From assembly GCF_009371885.1 (NCBI RefSeq), contig NZ_QLZA01000001.1:186001-250000 (forward strand): DNA of 64,000 nt. The letters are read 5' to 3'. The notes below the pieces were generated by a model, which had not been told where the DNA came from, made no database searches, and saw only the letters and a list, made by a program, of their open reading frames with translations. Positions within the stretch are counted from its first letter, which is position 1, and each line of letters starts with the position of its first letter. The DNA comes from Bifidobacterium tibiigranuli. Its GTDB lineage: Bacteria > Actinomycetota > Actinomycetes > Actinomycetales > Bifidobacteriaceae. Positions 35,638-44,807 of this stretch are shown in pieces. Position numbers and translations under genes: made by a program.

Positions 35638-36243
35638 ATGAGCGAGAACAACCTCGTCCCCGAACCGCAGTCGTCGATTTTCGACTCGATCAATCACGCC
35701 GTCGGCGACGAGAAAACCGCTCGGCAGGTGTTTGCCAACCCGCAGCTGGCAGGGACTCTGACAGCTGAAAGCAACACGTCGGCAAACGACCAGCATAAAG
35801 CCCATCATCATGATGGCGCGGATGGCTGCTGCGGCGGGAACGGCGAATGCGGCTGCGAGCACGACGATGATGAGCAGGCTGACAGCATTCCGCTCACGGC
35901 GGTGGATGACATCGGCCGGGCGACGGCTGCCGACATCAAAGAGGCGCTGCATCAGGTCATCGACCCCGAACTGGGCATCGATGTCATCGACTTGGGACTG
36001 GTCTACGGCATCGAGGTCGATGAGCAGGGCCGTGCCATCATTCGCATGACGCTGACAACTCCGGCTTGCCCGCTTACGGACCTGATCGAGGACGAATGCG
36101 CCAGCACCTTGGCAGGTCTCGTGGAGGAGTTCCGCATCGACTGGACCTGGGATCCGCTGTGGACGATTGACAAGATCACTCCCGAAGGCCGTGACCAGCT
36201 CGCTGCCATCGGCTTCAACTTCGCCAACATGCCGAAGTACTGA
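35638..36243 (+). CDS. sufT: SufT-like (DUF59/MIP18) protein with Cys/His-rich N-terminus
   Basis: Fe-S maturation factor of the SufT/PaaD-like family, last gene of the suf cluster. Residues about 100-201 form the DUF59 domain: LHQVIDPELGIDVIDLGLVYGIEV, then TLTTPACPLTDLIEDE with the conserved cysteine. Residues 1-95 are not part of that domain and contain a cluster of metal-liganding residues, HHHDGADGCCGG followed by CGCEHDDDE. This could bind metal or a cluster, or be a variable tail. ATG at 35638 with AAAGGA upstream. A 28-bp perfect hairpin follows. Confidence 0.88.
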   Translation: MSENNLVPEPQSSIFDSINHAVGDEKTARQVFANPQLAGTLTAESNTSANDQHKAHHHDGADGCCGGNGECGCEHDDDEQADSIPLTAVDDIGRATAADIKEALHQVIDPELGIDVIDLGLVYGIEVDEQGRAIIRMTLTTPACPLTDLIEDECASTLAGLVEEFRIDWTWDPLWTIDKITPEGRDQLAAIGFNFANMPKY

Positions 36244-36276
36244 TAGCGAGAAATAATAAGAAATAATAGTAATTTC

Positions 36277-36336
36277 GCTGGTTATGGTCGTGGGGCCTAC
36301 GGATTGGTATCCGTAGGCCCCACGACCATAACCAGC
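36277..36336. terminator. 28-bp perfect hairpin between convergent sufT and glgC
   Basis: The arms 36277-36304 and 36309-36336 are fully complementary with a 4-nt loop. It sits between two convergent genes and most likely ends both transcripts, although neither side has a clean T run. Confidence 0.8.
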
Positions 36337-36356
36337 TTGTATCAATGGGTGATTGA

Positions 36357-37601
36357 CTAGCTTTCGACCACGGTGCCCTTGGGAACCACGGTGATGCCGT
36401 CGGGGGTCACCGTGAAGCCACGGGCCAAGTCACGCTCGGTATCGATGCCGACGGTGGCGTTCTCCGTGAGCACGACGTTCTTGTCGAGAATCGCCTTGTA
36501 GACGCGCGCACGGCGATTGATGGTCACGCTGTCGAACAGAATCGAATCGACGACCTGCGCCCACGAGTGGATGCGCACACCGGGGGAGATCACCGAATGA
36601 TGCACTTCGCCGCCCGAGACGATGACACCATTGGAAACGATCGAATCGGTTGCGTGACCAAGGCGGTCGCGGCCGGCGTGCACGAATTTGGCGGGCGGAA
36701 GATTGCCCGACATCGTGTAGATGGGCCAGTCCTGGTTGTACAGGTTGAACTCCGGCGTGTAAGCGATTAGATCCATGTGCGCGTCGTAGAATTGCTTGAG
36801 CGTACCCACATCGCGCCAGTAGGCGTGATCGGTTTCCGTGGCCCCTGGCACTTCGTTCGAATTGAAGTCGTAGACGCCGGCCTGGTTGCGCTCAGCGAAG
36901 AACGGAGCGATGTCGCCGCCCATGTCGTGCTTGGTGTTGTCGGCCTTCTCGTCCAAAGCAAGTGCTTCGAACAGCGCATCGGTGTTCGCCACGTAGTTGC
37001 CCATCGACGCGAGAATCTGTTCGGGTGCATCAGGCAGGCCCGTCGTGGTCTTCGGCTTCTCCTGGAAGCTTTTGATCATATTGGGGTGATCGGGATCTAC
37101 TTCGATGACGCCGAACTGGTCAGACTGGCTGATTGGCTGGCGGATGCCCGCCACTGTGAACTCGGCGCCGGATTCGATGTGCTGGCGCACCATCTGCTCG
37201 AAGTCCATGCGGTAGACGTGATCGGCACCGACGATGACGACGATATCCGGCCGCTCATCCTCGATGATGTTCACGGTCTGGTAGATGGCGTCGGCGGAGC
37301 CGAGATACCAATGCTTGCCGAGACGCTGCTGCGCAGGAACCGGGGACACGTACTCGTCCATCAGCGGCGAGAAACGCCAGACGCGCGAGATATGGCGGTC
37401 CAGGGAATGCGATTTGTACTGGGTGAGCACAACTGTTTTCGAATATCCGGAATTGACCAGATTGCTCAGTGGAAAATCAATGAGTCTAAAGACTCCGCCG
37501 AATGGCACAGCCGGCTTGGCACGATCACGGGTCAAAGGCATAAGGCGCGTCCCCTCACCGCCTGCCAGAACTATCGATAGAATCTTTGGATTCTTCGCCA
37601 T
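36357..37601 (-). CDS. glgC: Glucose-1-phosphate adenylyltransferase
   Basis: Makes ADP-glucose for glycogen synthesis; in many bacteria it is allosterically controlled. The 414 aa start [36 protein letters not shown] (cited as two motifs: the nucleotide-binding loop and the PAVPFGG effector/catalytic region). [10 protein letters not shown] and the C-terminal left-handed beta-helix ([17 protein letters not shown]) follow. The start at 37601 has GGAGAGGAG a few bases upstream; upstream in-frame residues are unrelated. A symmetric ATGTCA-N9-TGACAT element lies about 85 bp upstream. Confidence 0.95.
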   Translation of the reverse strand: MAKNPKILSIVLAGGEGTRLMPLTRDRAKPAVPFGGVFRLIDFPLSNLVNSGYSKTVVLTQYKSHSLDRHISRVWRFSPLMDEYVSPVPAQQRLGKHWYLGSADAIYQTVNIIEDERPDIVVIVGADHVYRMDFEQMVRQHIESGAEFTVAGIRQPISQSDQFGVIEVDPDHPNMIKSFQEKPKTTTGLPDAPEQILASMGNYVANTDALFEALALDEKADNTKHDMGGDIAPFFAERNQAGVYDFNSNEVPGATETDHAYWRDVGTLKQFYDAHMDLIAYTPEFNLYNQDWPIYTMSGNLPPAKFVHAGRDRLGHATDSIVSNGVIVSGGEVHHSVISPGVRIHSWAQVVDSILFDSVTINRRARVYKAILDKNVVLTENATVGIDTERDLARGFTVTPDGITVVPKGTVVES

Positions 37602-37685
37602 CTGAACTCCTCTCCTATGAGCGCCTCTACGGCACCGATGCTGACTTGGAAGGTCGCATCTTCGCAAACCTAGGTCACGTTTATT

Positions 37686-37706
37686 ATGTCACATATACCA
37701 TGACAT
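37686..37706. promoter_or_regulatory. Symmetric element upstream of glgC
   Basis: ATGTCA and TGACAT arms with a 9-bp spacer, in the 174-bp gap between the glgC start and the TrmH-family gene's end. It is a candidate operator for glgC; no regulator is known from this window. Confidence 0.4.
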
Positions 37707-37775
37707 GCAAGGCAGCCCGGTGGGCGAGTCTCTTAATACGGCGAGCTGCGCGCATGGGCACGCAGCGTCATTCAG

Positions 37776-38657
37776 CTATTCCTGCGCATTGAGCGTCCGG
37801 CGGGTCGCGTAGAAGGCGACGGCGCTGGACGCGGCTACGTTGAGGCTGTCCACATCGTGGCTCATAGGAATCTTGACAGTCAGATCGGCGCTGGAAATCG
37901 TGCGATGCGAAAGCCCGTCGCCTTCGGTGCCGAAGATCAGCGCGAGCTTGTCAATATGATTGGTCTCCTGCGGCGAGGACTCCAAACGCCGGGTCAGCTC
38001 AGCCAAGCTGATCGAATCGTCCTCAAGCGCCATGGCGACCGTGGTGAAGCCGAGACCGCGCAGCTCGGCCATGCCCTGCACCGGCCAATAATGCGCGTCA
38101 TCGCCGCCGATGCGGGTCCATGGAATCTGGAAAACAGTGCCCATCGACACCCGTGCGGCGCGTCGGTACAGCGGGTCGCCGCAGGAGGGCGTGACCAGCA
38201 CGGCATCCACGTCGAGCGCGGCCGCCGAGCGCATCAGGGCACCGACATTGGTGTGGTCCACAATGTTCTCCATGACCGCGATACGGTGCGCGTCCCGGCA
38301 GATCTCCGTGGCGGTCGGCAGCGGCCAGCGCCGCATCGCCGCAAGCGCCCCGCGGTGCAGGCGGTAGCCGGTCAGCCGCTTCAACTGGGCAGGCGACGCG
38401 ACGTACACGGGGATATCCACGCCCCAGCGCTGGTCGATATGGGCGAAAGTATCAGCCATGCCGTCGATCCATGGCTCCTCGACCAGCAGCGATATCGGCT
38501 CGCGGCCAGCGGCCAGCGCTCGGTCGATGACCTTGGGGGATTCGGCGATGAACAGGCCCTTTGCCGGTTCCAGGCGATTGCGCAGCTGCAGCTCGGTGAG
38601 ATTGGTATAGGCAGCGACCTGCTCGTCGTCGACCGAATCAATAACGATGAAGCGCAT
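37776..38657 (-). CDS. TrmH/SpoU-family RNA 2'-O-methyltransferase
   Basis: SPOUT-class methyltransferase of 293 aa acting on tRNA or rRNA ribose. An N-terminal L30e-like substrate domain (EPAKGLFIAESPKVIDRAL) is followed by the knot domain. The three SpoU motifs are ENIVDHTNVGALMRSAAAL, LALIFGTEGDGLS, and VKIPMSHDVDSLNVAASSAVAF, which form the S-adenosylmethionine-binding trefoil knot. The exact nucleotide target is not readable. It lies between tRNA-Leu and glgC on the minus strand. I see no strong ribosome site other than a short GGA run. Confidence 0.92.
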   Translation of the reverse strand: MRFIVIDSVDDEQVAAYTNLTELQLRNRLEPAKGLFIAESPKVIDRALAAGREPISLLVEEPWIDGMADTFAHIDQRWGVDIPVYVASPAQLKRLTGYRLHRGALAAMRRWPLPTATEICRDAHRIAVMENIVDHTNVGALMRSAAALDVDAVLVTPSCGDPLYRRAARVSMGTVFQIPWTRIGGDDAHYWPVQGMAELRGLGFTTVAMALEDDSISLAELTRRLESSPQETNHIDKLALIFGTEGDGLSHRTISSADLTVKIPMSHDVDSLNVAASSAVAFYATRRTLNAQE

Positions 38658-38722
38658 GGAAGTCTTTCCTTGTAGTATTCAGGTCGTTCGCAAGCAATGC
38701 CGCGCAGGACCTTAGGATACGC

Positions 38723-38748
38723 AAAAACCCTTGGTTTCCCAAGGGTTT
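38723..38748 (-). terminator. Terminator of tRNA-Leu
   Basis: Read on the minus strand, AAACCCTTGG-GAAA-CCAAGGGTTT is followed by a T run. It begins 18 bp after the tRNA 3' end. Confidence 0.88.
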
Positions 38749-38766
38749 CAGCTGTTATATTTGCGG

Positions 38767-38853
38767 TGTCCGGAACGGGACTTGAACCCGTACGCCTGTA
38801 TAAATAGGCACTAGCACCTCAAGCTAGCGCGTCTACCATTCCGCCACCCGGAC
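38767..38853 (-). tRNA. tRNA-Leu (anticodon GAG)
   Basis: An 87-nt class II tRNA. The acceptor stem is GTCCGGG pairing with TCCGGAC, the discriminator is A, and 3' CCA is not encoded. The anticodon stem is CTAGC/GCTAG around loop TTGAGGT, giving GAG, which reads CUC and CUU. The long variable arm (TGCCTATTTATACAGGCG) is as expected for leucine. The T loop reads GTTCAAG. Confidence 0.96.
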
Positions 38854-38957
38854 AGGTTGCTGTAGGCAACGTGTAGAACTATATCACTTTTTGCCTAGCT
38901 GACTACCGGTGTGTCGCGTAACCTTCTCTCGGCTGCCTGCTGTGTAGCCTTGGACCC

Positions 38958-39755
38958 ATGACCGACCCCTTATTCATACTCGATACCACGCATGACGACA
39001 CCCCGCTGAACAGCGATGAGCTGCACACCGGATGGAATCTCACGCTGCCCGACGCCGTGCGCAGGCATGCGACGCAGGCCATGAGGCTGGGCGATGGCGA
39101 CGCGTTGCAGCTGAGCGACGGCAACGGGCTCCGCGTACGTGCGACCTTGCTTGACGCGCGCCAAGGCGTTGCGCAAGTGGTCGAGGTAGGGCGCGAACCG
39201 CGCCCGATGACCCGTCTGGCGCTGATTCAGGCGCTGGCGAAAACCGGCCACGACGAGCAGGCCATCGATATGGCCACGCAGATCGGCGTCGATGCGGTGA
39301 TCCCGTGGCAGGCCGAGCGTTCCATCGCCAAATGGAAGGAAGGGCGCAGCGACAGGAAATGGCACCAGACCCTCGCCTCGGCCACGGAGCAGTCACGGCG
39401 GGCATGGATGCCCGAACTTGGCGAGTGCGTCACGAGCAAACAGGTGCTCGCCATATGCCGACGAGCCAGCGTGCATGGCGACCTGGTCATCGTGCTCCAT
39501 CAGGACGCGACGACGACATGGGGCGGCATAGAAGGCGATATCGCCGCGCTCTCTCAGCGCTGCCTTGACGATGGTCGGGAACGCACGATTTCGGTGGTCG
39601 TGGGGCCGGAAGGCGGCATCAGCGACCATGAGATAGCGCAGTTTGCCGGGGCCGGAGCCCGCGTATGCGTACTGGGATCGACCATCATGCGGGCCTCAAG
39701 CGCGGGACCGGTGGCGCTTTCGCTGCTCTCGCGGGCGCTGGGGCGGTTTGCATAG
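38958..39755 (+). CDS. rsmE: 16S rRNA (uracil1498-N3)-methyltransferase RsmE
   Basis: SPOUT methyltransferase that modifies U1498 in the decoding site of 16S rRNA. The 265 aa contain LALIQALAKTGHDEQAIDMATQIGV (helical region before the knot, cited in part), QSRRAWMPEL, VVVGPEGGISDHEI and VCVLGSTIMRASSAGPVAL. The last motif has R-A-S-S-A in place of the R-T-E-T-A of E. coli, as in other actinobacteria. No good Shine-Dalgarno sequence precedes the ATG. It is the first gene of the rsmE-HIT-phoH-ybeY-corC-era block. Confidence 0.94.
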   Translation: MTDPLFILDTTHDDTPLNSDELHTGWNLTLPDAVRRHATQAMRLGDGDALQLSDGNGLRVRATLLDARQGVAQVVEVGREPRPMTRLALIQALAKTGHDEQAIDMATQIGVDAVIPWQAERSIAKWKEGRSDRKWHQTLASATEQSRRAWMPELGECVTSKQVLAICRRASVHGDLVIVLHQDATTTWGGIEGDIAALSQRCLDDGRERTISVVVGPEGGISDHEIAQFAGAGARVCVLGSTIMRASSAGPVALSLLSRALGRFA

Positions 39756-39885
39756 CATGGTTGCAGAGCATACGGTCCGTTGCGCCTAAAGCAATCCGAA
39801 TACCGGTCTGGCCGGGAATTATCCGTGCGGCACAATAGCATGGAGCTGGGCGCATACGATACACGAACGCCTGAAAAGGAGCATG

Positions 39886-40224
39886 ATGAGCGCATCTGAC
39901 GATTGCCTGTTCTGCGCGATAGCCGCAGGACAGATTCCCAGTGAGACCGTATATGAGGACGAGACCACTTACGCGTTCAAGGACATCAATCCCAAAGCCA
40001 AGGTCCATGTGCTGATCATCCCGCGCAAGCATTATGCCAATGTCGCCGAGCTGGCCAAGGACGACCCCGCGCAATTGGTGCATATGGTCGCGGTGGCGCA
40101 GGGGATCGCCGACAAGGCCTTCCACGGCGAGTTCCGCTTGGAATTCAATACCGGCCACGATGCCGGGCAATCCGTCTTCCACGTGCATGCGCATGTGCTC
40201 ACCGGCGAAGTCCTGAGCGAGTAG
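39886..40224 (+). CDS. HIT-family nucleotide hydrolase
   Basis: Histidine-triad protein of 112 aa of the HinT group, hydrolysing purine nucleoside phosphoramidates or adenylylated adducts. It begins [21 protein letters not shown] and ends with the triad [10 protein letters not shown]. The second of two adjacent ATGs (39886) lies 4 bp from AAAAGGAG and is preferred. It sits 7 bp before phoH, a frequent pairing in actinobacteria. Confidence 0.93.
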   Translation: MSASDDCLFCAIAAGQIPSETVYEDETTYAFKDINPKAKVHVLIIPRKHYANVAELAKDDPAQLVHMVAVAQGIADKAFHGEFRLEFNTGHDAGQSVFHVHAHVLTGEVLSE

Positions 40225-40231
40225 GGGTTCC

Positions 40232-41476
40232 GTGGCCACAACGACACGCACCATCACGATTCCGCGCGAACTCGACCCCGTCGCCGTATTCGGACCAGTA
40301 GACGAAGTCATCCGAGAGGTCGAGAAAGCCTTTCCCGAGCTGACCTTCGTTGTGCGCGGCGACCGCGTCGCCATTCTTTCGCGCTCCAAGAACACCCAGA
40401 GCGATGCCGACAAGGCGCAGAACATCATCGAGACGATTATTCAGGCGGCCTATAGTGCGCCGCTGGACGCCGACTCGGTGCGGCGCATGCTCGAACGCGA
40501 TGTGCTGCGCAACCATGTGCGCACCCGCGAGACGGTTTTCGCCTCCGACCCGTCGACTCGTCGCGGCGCTGGCAGCAGCGCACGTACGGCAGGCAGCGGT
40601 GGCAATACCGCTCGCATAGGAGGCAGAGGAGCGACCGTCGCTTCGCAGCGACGCCATGAGGGCGATGCATCATCGACCGGCAGGCCTCGCGTCCCCGGTG
40701 TCATTACCTTCGCTTCCAACGTGCCCATCCGGCCCAAGACGCCAGGGCAGATTCACTATGTGAACGCCATCGAATCGCATGTCATCACCTTCGCGATCGG
40801 GCCTGCGGGCACCGGCAAGACCTATCTCGCCGTAGCCAAGGCCGTGCGCGCCTTTCAGGACAAGCGGATACGCCGCATCGTGCTGACGCGGCCTGCGGTC
40901 GAGGCGGGGGAGAGCCTGGGCTTTCTGCCCGGCACGCTCAACGAGAAGGTCGACCCGTATCTGCGCCCGCTCTACGATGCGCTGTCCGATATGCTCGGTG
41001 CCGAACAGCTCAAGCGCTACATGGATGACGGCACCATCGAGGTCGCCCCGCTGGCCTATATGCGCGGGCGGACGCTCAACGACGCTTTCGTGATCCTCGA
41101 CGAGGCGCAGAATACGACCGAGCAGCAGATGAAGATGTTCCTCACACGCCTGGGCTTCAACACGACGATGGTGATCACCGGCGATATCACGCAGATCGAC
41201 CTGACCGTGCCGCGCTCCGGGCTGGCGACGATCGAAGGCATCCTCGGCGGTCTCGATGACATCGCCTTCGTGCATCTCGATGCGCGCGACGTAGTGCGCC
41301 ACGAGCTGGTGGGGCGCATCGTCGAAGCCTATGACCGCCATGCCAAGGTCGGCAAAGGCGGCAAGAGCGGTAGGAGCAACAATAGTAGAGAGCGCAGCAT
41401 GACTGAGCAAAGCGTTGATGAGCATAGCGTTGACGAATCCAGCGTTGAGGAACCCAGCACTAAGGAGCAGCGATGA
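40232..41476 (+). CDS. phoH: PhoH-like ATPase with 15-bp repeat tail
   Basis: Predicted RNA-linked P-loop ATPase of 414 aa. Walker A is [16 protein letters not shown] and Walker B is [22 protein letters not shown] (cited up to the conserved T). An Arg/Gly/Ser-rich insert (about residues 110-150) separates the N-terminal domain from the ATPase core. The last 25 residues are five 5-residue units ([25 protein letters not shown]) encoded by 15-bp repeats at 41396-41470. GTG start 7 bp after the HIT gene. The stop overlaps the ybeY ATG, so translation is coupled. Confidence 0.95.
   Translation: MATTTRTITIPRELDPVAVFGPVDEVIREVEKAFPELTFVVRGDRVAILSRSKNTQSDADKAQNIIETIIQAAYSAPLDADSVRRMLERDVLRNHVRTRETVFASDPSTRRGAGSSARTAGSGGNTARIGGRGATVASQRRHEGDASSTGRPRVPGVITFASNVPIRPKTPGQIHYVNAIESHVITFAIGPAGTGKTYLAVAKAVRAFQDKRIRRIVLTRPAVEAGESLGFLPGTLNEKVDPYLRPLYDALSDMLGAEQLKRYMDDGTIEVAPLAYMRGRTLNDAFVILDEAQNTTEQQMKMFLTRLGFNTTMVITGDITQIDLTVPRSGLATIEGILGGLDDIAFVHLDARDVVRHELVGRIVEAYDRHAKVGKGGKSGRSNNSRERSMTEQSVDEHSVDESSVEEPSTKEQR
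41396..41470 (+). repeat. Five degenerate 15-bp units at the phoH 3' end
   Basis: In-frame units each begin AGC and encode S-x-x-E-x pentapeptides. The tract runs to within two codons of the stop. Confidence 0.85.
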
Positions 41477-42015
41477 GCGTCGAAGTCACCAACGAAACCG
41501 TCTGGCAGCTCGATTCCAAGGTCTTCTCCGAACTGGGCCTGTGGGTCATGGACCAGATGCGCGTGAGCACGCAGTCCGACCTGACGATTCTTTTCGTGGA
41601 TCCCGACCCGATTGCACACCTGCACGAGCGCTGGATGAACCTTGAAGGGCCGACCGACGTGATGAGCTTCCCCATGGACGAGCTGCGCCCCGGCGACGGC
41701 AAGACCACTATGGAAGGTGTGCTGGGCGACATCGTGATCTGTCCGTGGGTGGCGGCGCAACAGGCTGCGGCGGCCGGGCACAGCACCATGCAGGAGATGA
41801 TGCTGCTCACCATTCACGGCACGCTGCATCTGCTGGGCTACGACCATGTCACCCCGGAGCAGGAGCGGCAGATGTTCGCGCTGCAGCGGCAATTGCTGCT
41901 GACCTTCATGGCCGTGCGCGAATCCTCGATAGGCTCCGCTCAGCTTCCTGCAGGCGCGGGCGACGCATTGGCCGTATACGACGCCGAGCATGCCGCGCAC
42001 GGCGTCGGCAAGTAG
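41473..42015 (+). CDS. ybeY: Endoribonuclease YbeY (rRNA maturation)
   Basis: Zinc endoribonuclease for 16S rRNA 3' processing and ribosome quality control. The 180 aa contain the metal site [11 protein letters not shown] (about residue 115) and the upstream [12 protein letters not shown]-terminal tail of about 25 residues after VRESSIG is not conserved in the family. The ATG overlaps the phoH stop by 4 bp; the coupled phoH-ybeY pair is conserved across bacteria. Confidence 0.95.
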   Translation: MSVEVTNETVWQLDSKVFSELGLWVMDQMRVSTQSDLTILFVDPDPIAHLHERWMNLEGPTDVMSFPMDELRPGDGKTTMEGVLGDIVICPWVAAQQAAAAGHSTMQEMMLLTIHGTLHLLGYDHVTPEQERQMFALQRQLLLTFMAVRESSIGSAQLPAGAGDALAVYDAEHAAHGVGK

Positions 42016-42028
42016 GGGAGCTGCGCTC

Positions 42029-43597
42029 ATGTCTCTTCCTGATACGACCATGCTGCTGCTCGTCGCGGCGCTCGCCGTGGTCGCCCTGCTGCTGGTATGG
42101 CTTTCGCTGTCCATGGCCGCCGCCGAGGCCGCTGTGGGCCGTGTGACGCGCGCGAGCCTGAACAATCTGATTTTCGAGGTGCAGACCGACACGGAAACCA
42201 GCCGTTTTTCGCGGCTGAAGAAGATCGCGAGGATTCATACGGTCCAGCGGCTGATCGCCGACCGTTTCGCTACATCCGGGTCATGCGCTTTCTTCCGCAT
42301 CGCCTGCAATGTGCTGGATGGCGTGCTGGTGAGCTGCATCGCCGCGCTGTTCGGCGCCGCGCTGTGGGAGCAGCTGCTCATCGGGCTTGTGTTCGCGCTG
42401 ATTGTGGCCGTCATTTCGATTCTGGTGCGGCCGCGCTCGGCGGGAGCCTCCAAACCGGTCGACATCCTGTTGGGGCGGGCTCGGCTGGTGTCATTCGCCG
42501 TGGCGGTCACGCCTTTTGCGCACATCGGCGGTCGGCAGGTCTCCAAGCGCCGTGCGCGCGAGTCGGAGCTTTCCGATGACGAGGAGCTTGAGAAAATCCA
42601 GCTTGAGCAAGGTCGTGCGGCCATCGATCGGCTTGTGGAATCCAACGATTTCGACCCCGAGGTCTCCGAGATGTTGCGCAATGTGCTCACGCTTTCGGAT
42701 ACGCTCACGCGCGAGATCATGGTGCCGCGCACCGATATGATCTGCATCGAGCACGACGCTTCGCTTGAGGACCTGCTCAAGTTGTGCACCCGCTCCGGCT
42801 TCTCGCGCGTGCCGGTCATCGGCGAGGATGTGGACGATCTGGTGGGCATCGTCTACCTCAAGGACGCGGTGCGGGCCACGGCCTTCAACCCGGCCGCCGG
42901 CACGCGCGGCGTCGAGACGATATGCCGCCAGCCGATGCTCGTGCCCGAATCCAAGCCGGTTGACGACCTGTTCCACGAGATGCAGCGCACCCGCCAGCAT
43001 GTGGCGATGGTGGTCGATGAATACGGCGGCATTGCCGGCCTGGTGACGATTGAGGACACGCTTGAGCAGATCGTGGGCGAGCTGGAAGACGAGCATGACC
43101 GCACCCAGCACAGCGAGCCGGAGCGGGTCGGGGAACGCACATGGCGCATGCCTGCGCGCACGCCGATAGCCGACTTGGAGGAGATTTTCGAGGTCGACAT
43201 CGACGAGGACGACGTCGACACGGTCTACGGGCTGCTGACCAAATTGCTCGGCCGCGTGCCGATCGTGGGCAATAGCGCGGTGACCCGTGGGCTCAAGCTC
43301 ACCGCCGTCGATTCCGCAGGGCGGCGCAAGAAGGTGTCCACGGTGCTTGTGGAGCCTGCCGGTGAATCGAACGGCGCACCGGCTGACCTGCGTACGCAGG
43401 AAGAGTCCAAGGTCTCGTCCTCCTCCGAGTCTTCGGATGCTTCGAGGCATGAGAACCAGGATAACGATGATAGCCGCAGCGACGGCAGCCGCAGCAGCGA
43501 TAAACGCAACACCAGCAAACACGATAAATACAGTATTGATAGGCACAGCGTCGATAAGCACGGTATTGATAAACACAGTGACGATGCGGCACAGTGA
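42029..43597 (+). CDS. CorC/HlyC-family membrane protein with CBS domains
   Basis: A 522-aa protein. An N-terminal CNNM/DUF21-like membrane region of about three or four segments (residues 1-140) includes LLVAALAVVALLLVWLSLSM. A CBS pair follows (about 220-340, SDTLTREIMVPRTDMICIE and GFSRVPVIGEDVDDLVGIVYLKDAV, cited in part), then the CorC_HlyC domain with EEIFEVDIDEDDVDTVYGL. Members are implicated in Mg2+/Co2+ efflux. The last 85 residues are a hydrophilic Ser/Asp/His/Lys tail ending in five-residue units (SIDRH, SVDKH, GIDKH). The ATG at 42029 has AGGGGAG upstream. It lies between ybeY and era, the usual place. Confidence 0.92.
   Translation: MSLPDTTMLLLVAALAVVALLLVWLSLSMAAAEAAVGRVTRASLNNLIFEVQTDTETSRFSRLKKIARIHTVQRLIADRFATSGSCAFFRIACNVLDGVLVSCIAALFGAALWEQLLIGLVFALIVAVISILVRPRSAGASKPVDILLGRARLVSFAVAVTPFAHIGGRQVSKRRARESELSDDEELEKIQLEQGRAAIDRLVESNDFDPEVSEMLRNVLTLSDTLTREIMVPRTDMICIEHDASLEDLLKLCTRSGFSRVPVIGEDVDDLVGIVYLKDAVRATAFNPAAGTRGVETICRQPMLVPESKPVDDLFHEMQRTRQHVAMVVDEYGGIAGLVTIEDTLEQIVGELEDEHDRTQHSEPERVGERTWRMPARTPIADLEEIFEVDIDEDDVDTVYGLLTKLLGRVPIVGNSAVTRGLKLTAVDSAGRRKKVSTVLVEPAGESNGAPADLRTQEESKVSSSSESSDASRHENQDNDDSRSDGSRSSDKRNTSKHDKYSIDRHSVDKHGIDKHSDDAAQ
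43532..43591 (+). repeat. Four degenerate 15-bp units at the corC 3' end
   Basis: In-frame units encode SIDRH, SVDKH, GIDKH and SDDAA. The pentapeptide matches that of the phoH tail, although the genes are unrelated. Confidence 0.8.
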
Positions 43598-43657
43598 CCG
43601 TATTGCACGACAACCACAGTAATCACGACATCACAGCAAATCACAGCAAGGAAAAGT

Positions 43658-44716
43658 ATGAACGAACACGACGAGACAACGACACAGGGCGAGTCGGCAA
43701 CGCAAGGCGAATCGGCGGCCCCAAGTGATACAGCGGCGGTGGCCCCAGGCGAGCCAGTGAGCCATAGCGAGGCCTACCGGTCAGGATTCGTGGCGGTCGT
43801 GGGCCGTCCGAATGTCGGCAAATCCACGCTGATCAATGCTCTGCTCGGCACGCAGATCGCCATCGCCTCATCGCGGCCCGAGACCACACGCAAGGCCATC
43901 CGTGGCATCCTCACGACCCCGAACGCGCAGCTGGTGCTGGTCGACACGCCAGGTATCCATCGCCCGCGTACCCTGCTGGGCCAGCGCCTCAATGATGTGG
44001 TCGACGAGTCGCTGAGCGATGTGGACGAGATTGCCTTTCTGCTGCCCGCCGATCAGGAGATAGGCGCGGGGGACAAGCGGATTCTGAGCCGCCTGCGCAG
44101 CCAGTTTGCTATCAGGCGCGACGACGGCACGTTCAAGTGGAAGGTGCCGCTTATCGCGATTGTCACGAAAATCGACATGCTGGGGCGTCAGCAGCTGGTC
44201 GCCAAGCTCATCGAGATTGACGAATTCGCCGATTTCACTGCGCTGGTTCCGGTCAGCGCGCTCGACCGCGACAATCTTGACGAGGTCAGAAGCGTGCTGA
44301 TCGACCATATGGTTGAAGGTCCGCAGATGTACCCGGACGATCAGATCAGCGAGGAAAGCCCCAAGGATACCATCGCCGAACTGGTGCGCGGCGCCTTCCT
44401 GGAAGAGCTGAACGATGAGCTGCCGCATTCGCTCGCCGTCGTCGTGGATTCGATAGAATACCCTGACAGCCCGGATGCCGAGCTTGGCGTGGCTGCCGAT
44501 GGCAAGGCGCATGTCATCGTGTCGATTTATGTCGAACGCAACTCGCAGAAGCCCATCATCATCGGGCATAAGGCCGAGCATCTTGTGCAGGTGCGCAAGC
44601 GGCTGCGCACCCCGGTCAACCGCATTGTCGGTCAGAAATCGCGTCTCGATCTGCAGGTCAAGGTCGCCAAGGACTGGCAGTCCGACCCCAAGCAGCTCGA
44701 AAAGCTCGGATTCTAG
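43658..44716 (+). CDS. era: GTPase Era
   Basis: GTPase and 16S rRNA-binding assembly factor for the small subunit. The 352 aa include a 40-residue hydrophilic N-terminal extension rich in Gly/Glu/Ser/Ala (TQGESATQGESAAPSD). The G domain follows: G1 GRPNVGKSTLINALLG, G2 TTRKAIRGI, G3 VDTPGIH, G4 VTKIDM. The C-terminal KH domain has IIIGHKAEHLVQVRKRLR. It closes the rsmE-to-era block, and a complex hairpin array follows. Confidence 0.96.
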   Translation: MNEHDETTTQGESATQGESAAPSDTAAVAPGEPVSHSEAYRSGFVAVVGRPNVGKSTLINALLGTQIAIASSRPETTRKAIRGILTTPNAQLVLVDTPGIHRPRTLLGQRLNDVVDESLSDVDEIAFLLPADQEIGAGDKRILSRLRSQFAIRRDDGTFKWKVPLIAIVTKIDMLGRQQLVAKLIEIDEFADFTALVPVSALDRDNLDEVRSVLIDHMVEGPQMYPDDQISEESPKDTIAELVRGAFLEELNDELPHSLAVVVDSIEYPDSPDAELGVAADGKAHVIVSIYVERNSQKPIIIGHKAEHLVQVRKRLRTPVNRIVGQKSRLDLQVKVAKDWQSDPKQLEKLGF

Positions 44717-44807
44717 GTTCTCAGCCTCAGTAGCTGTTTTGGCTGGATTACCCTTTAACCTTTGAGACGTACGAATGTGAATGTCATATGCAATGCGACG
44801 TTCATAC

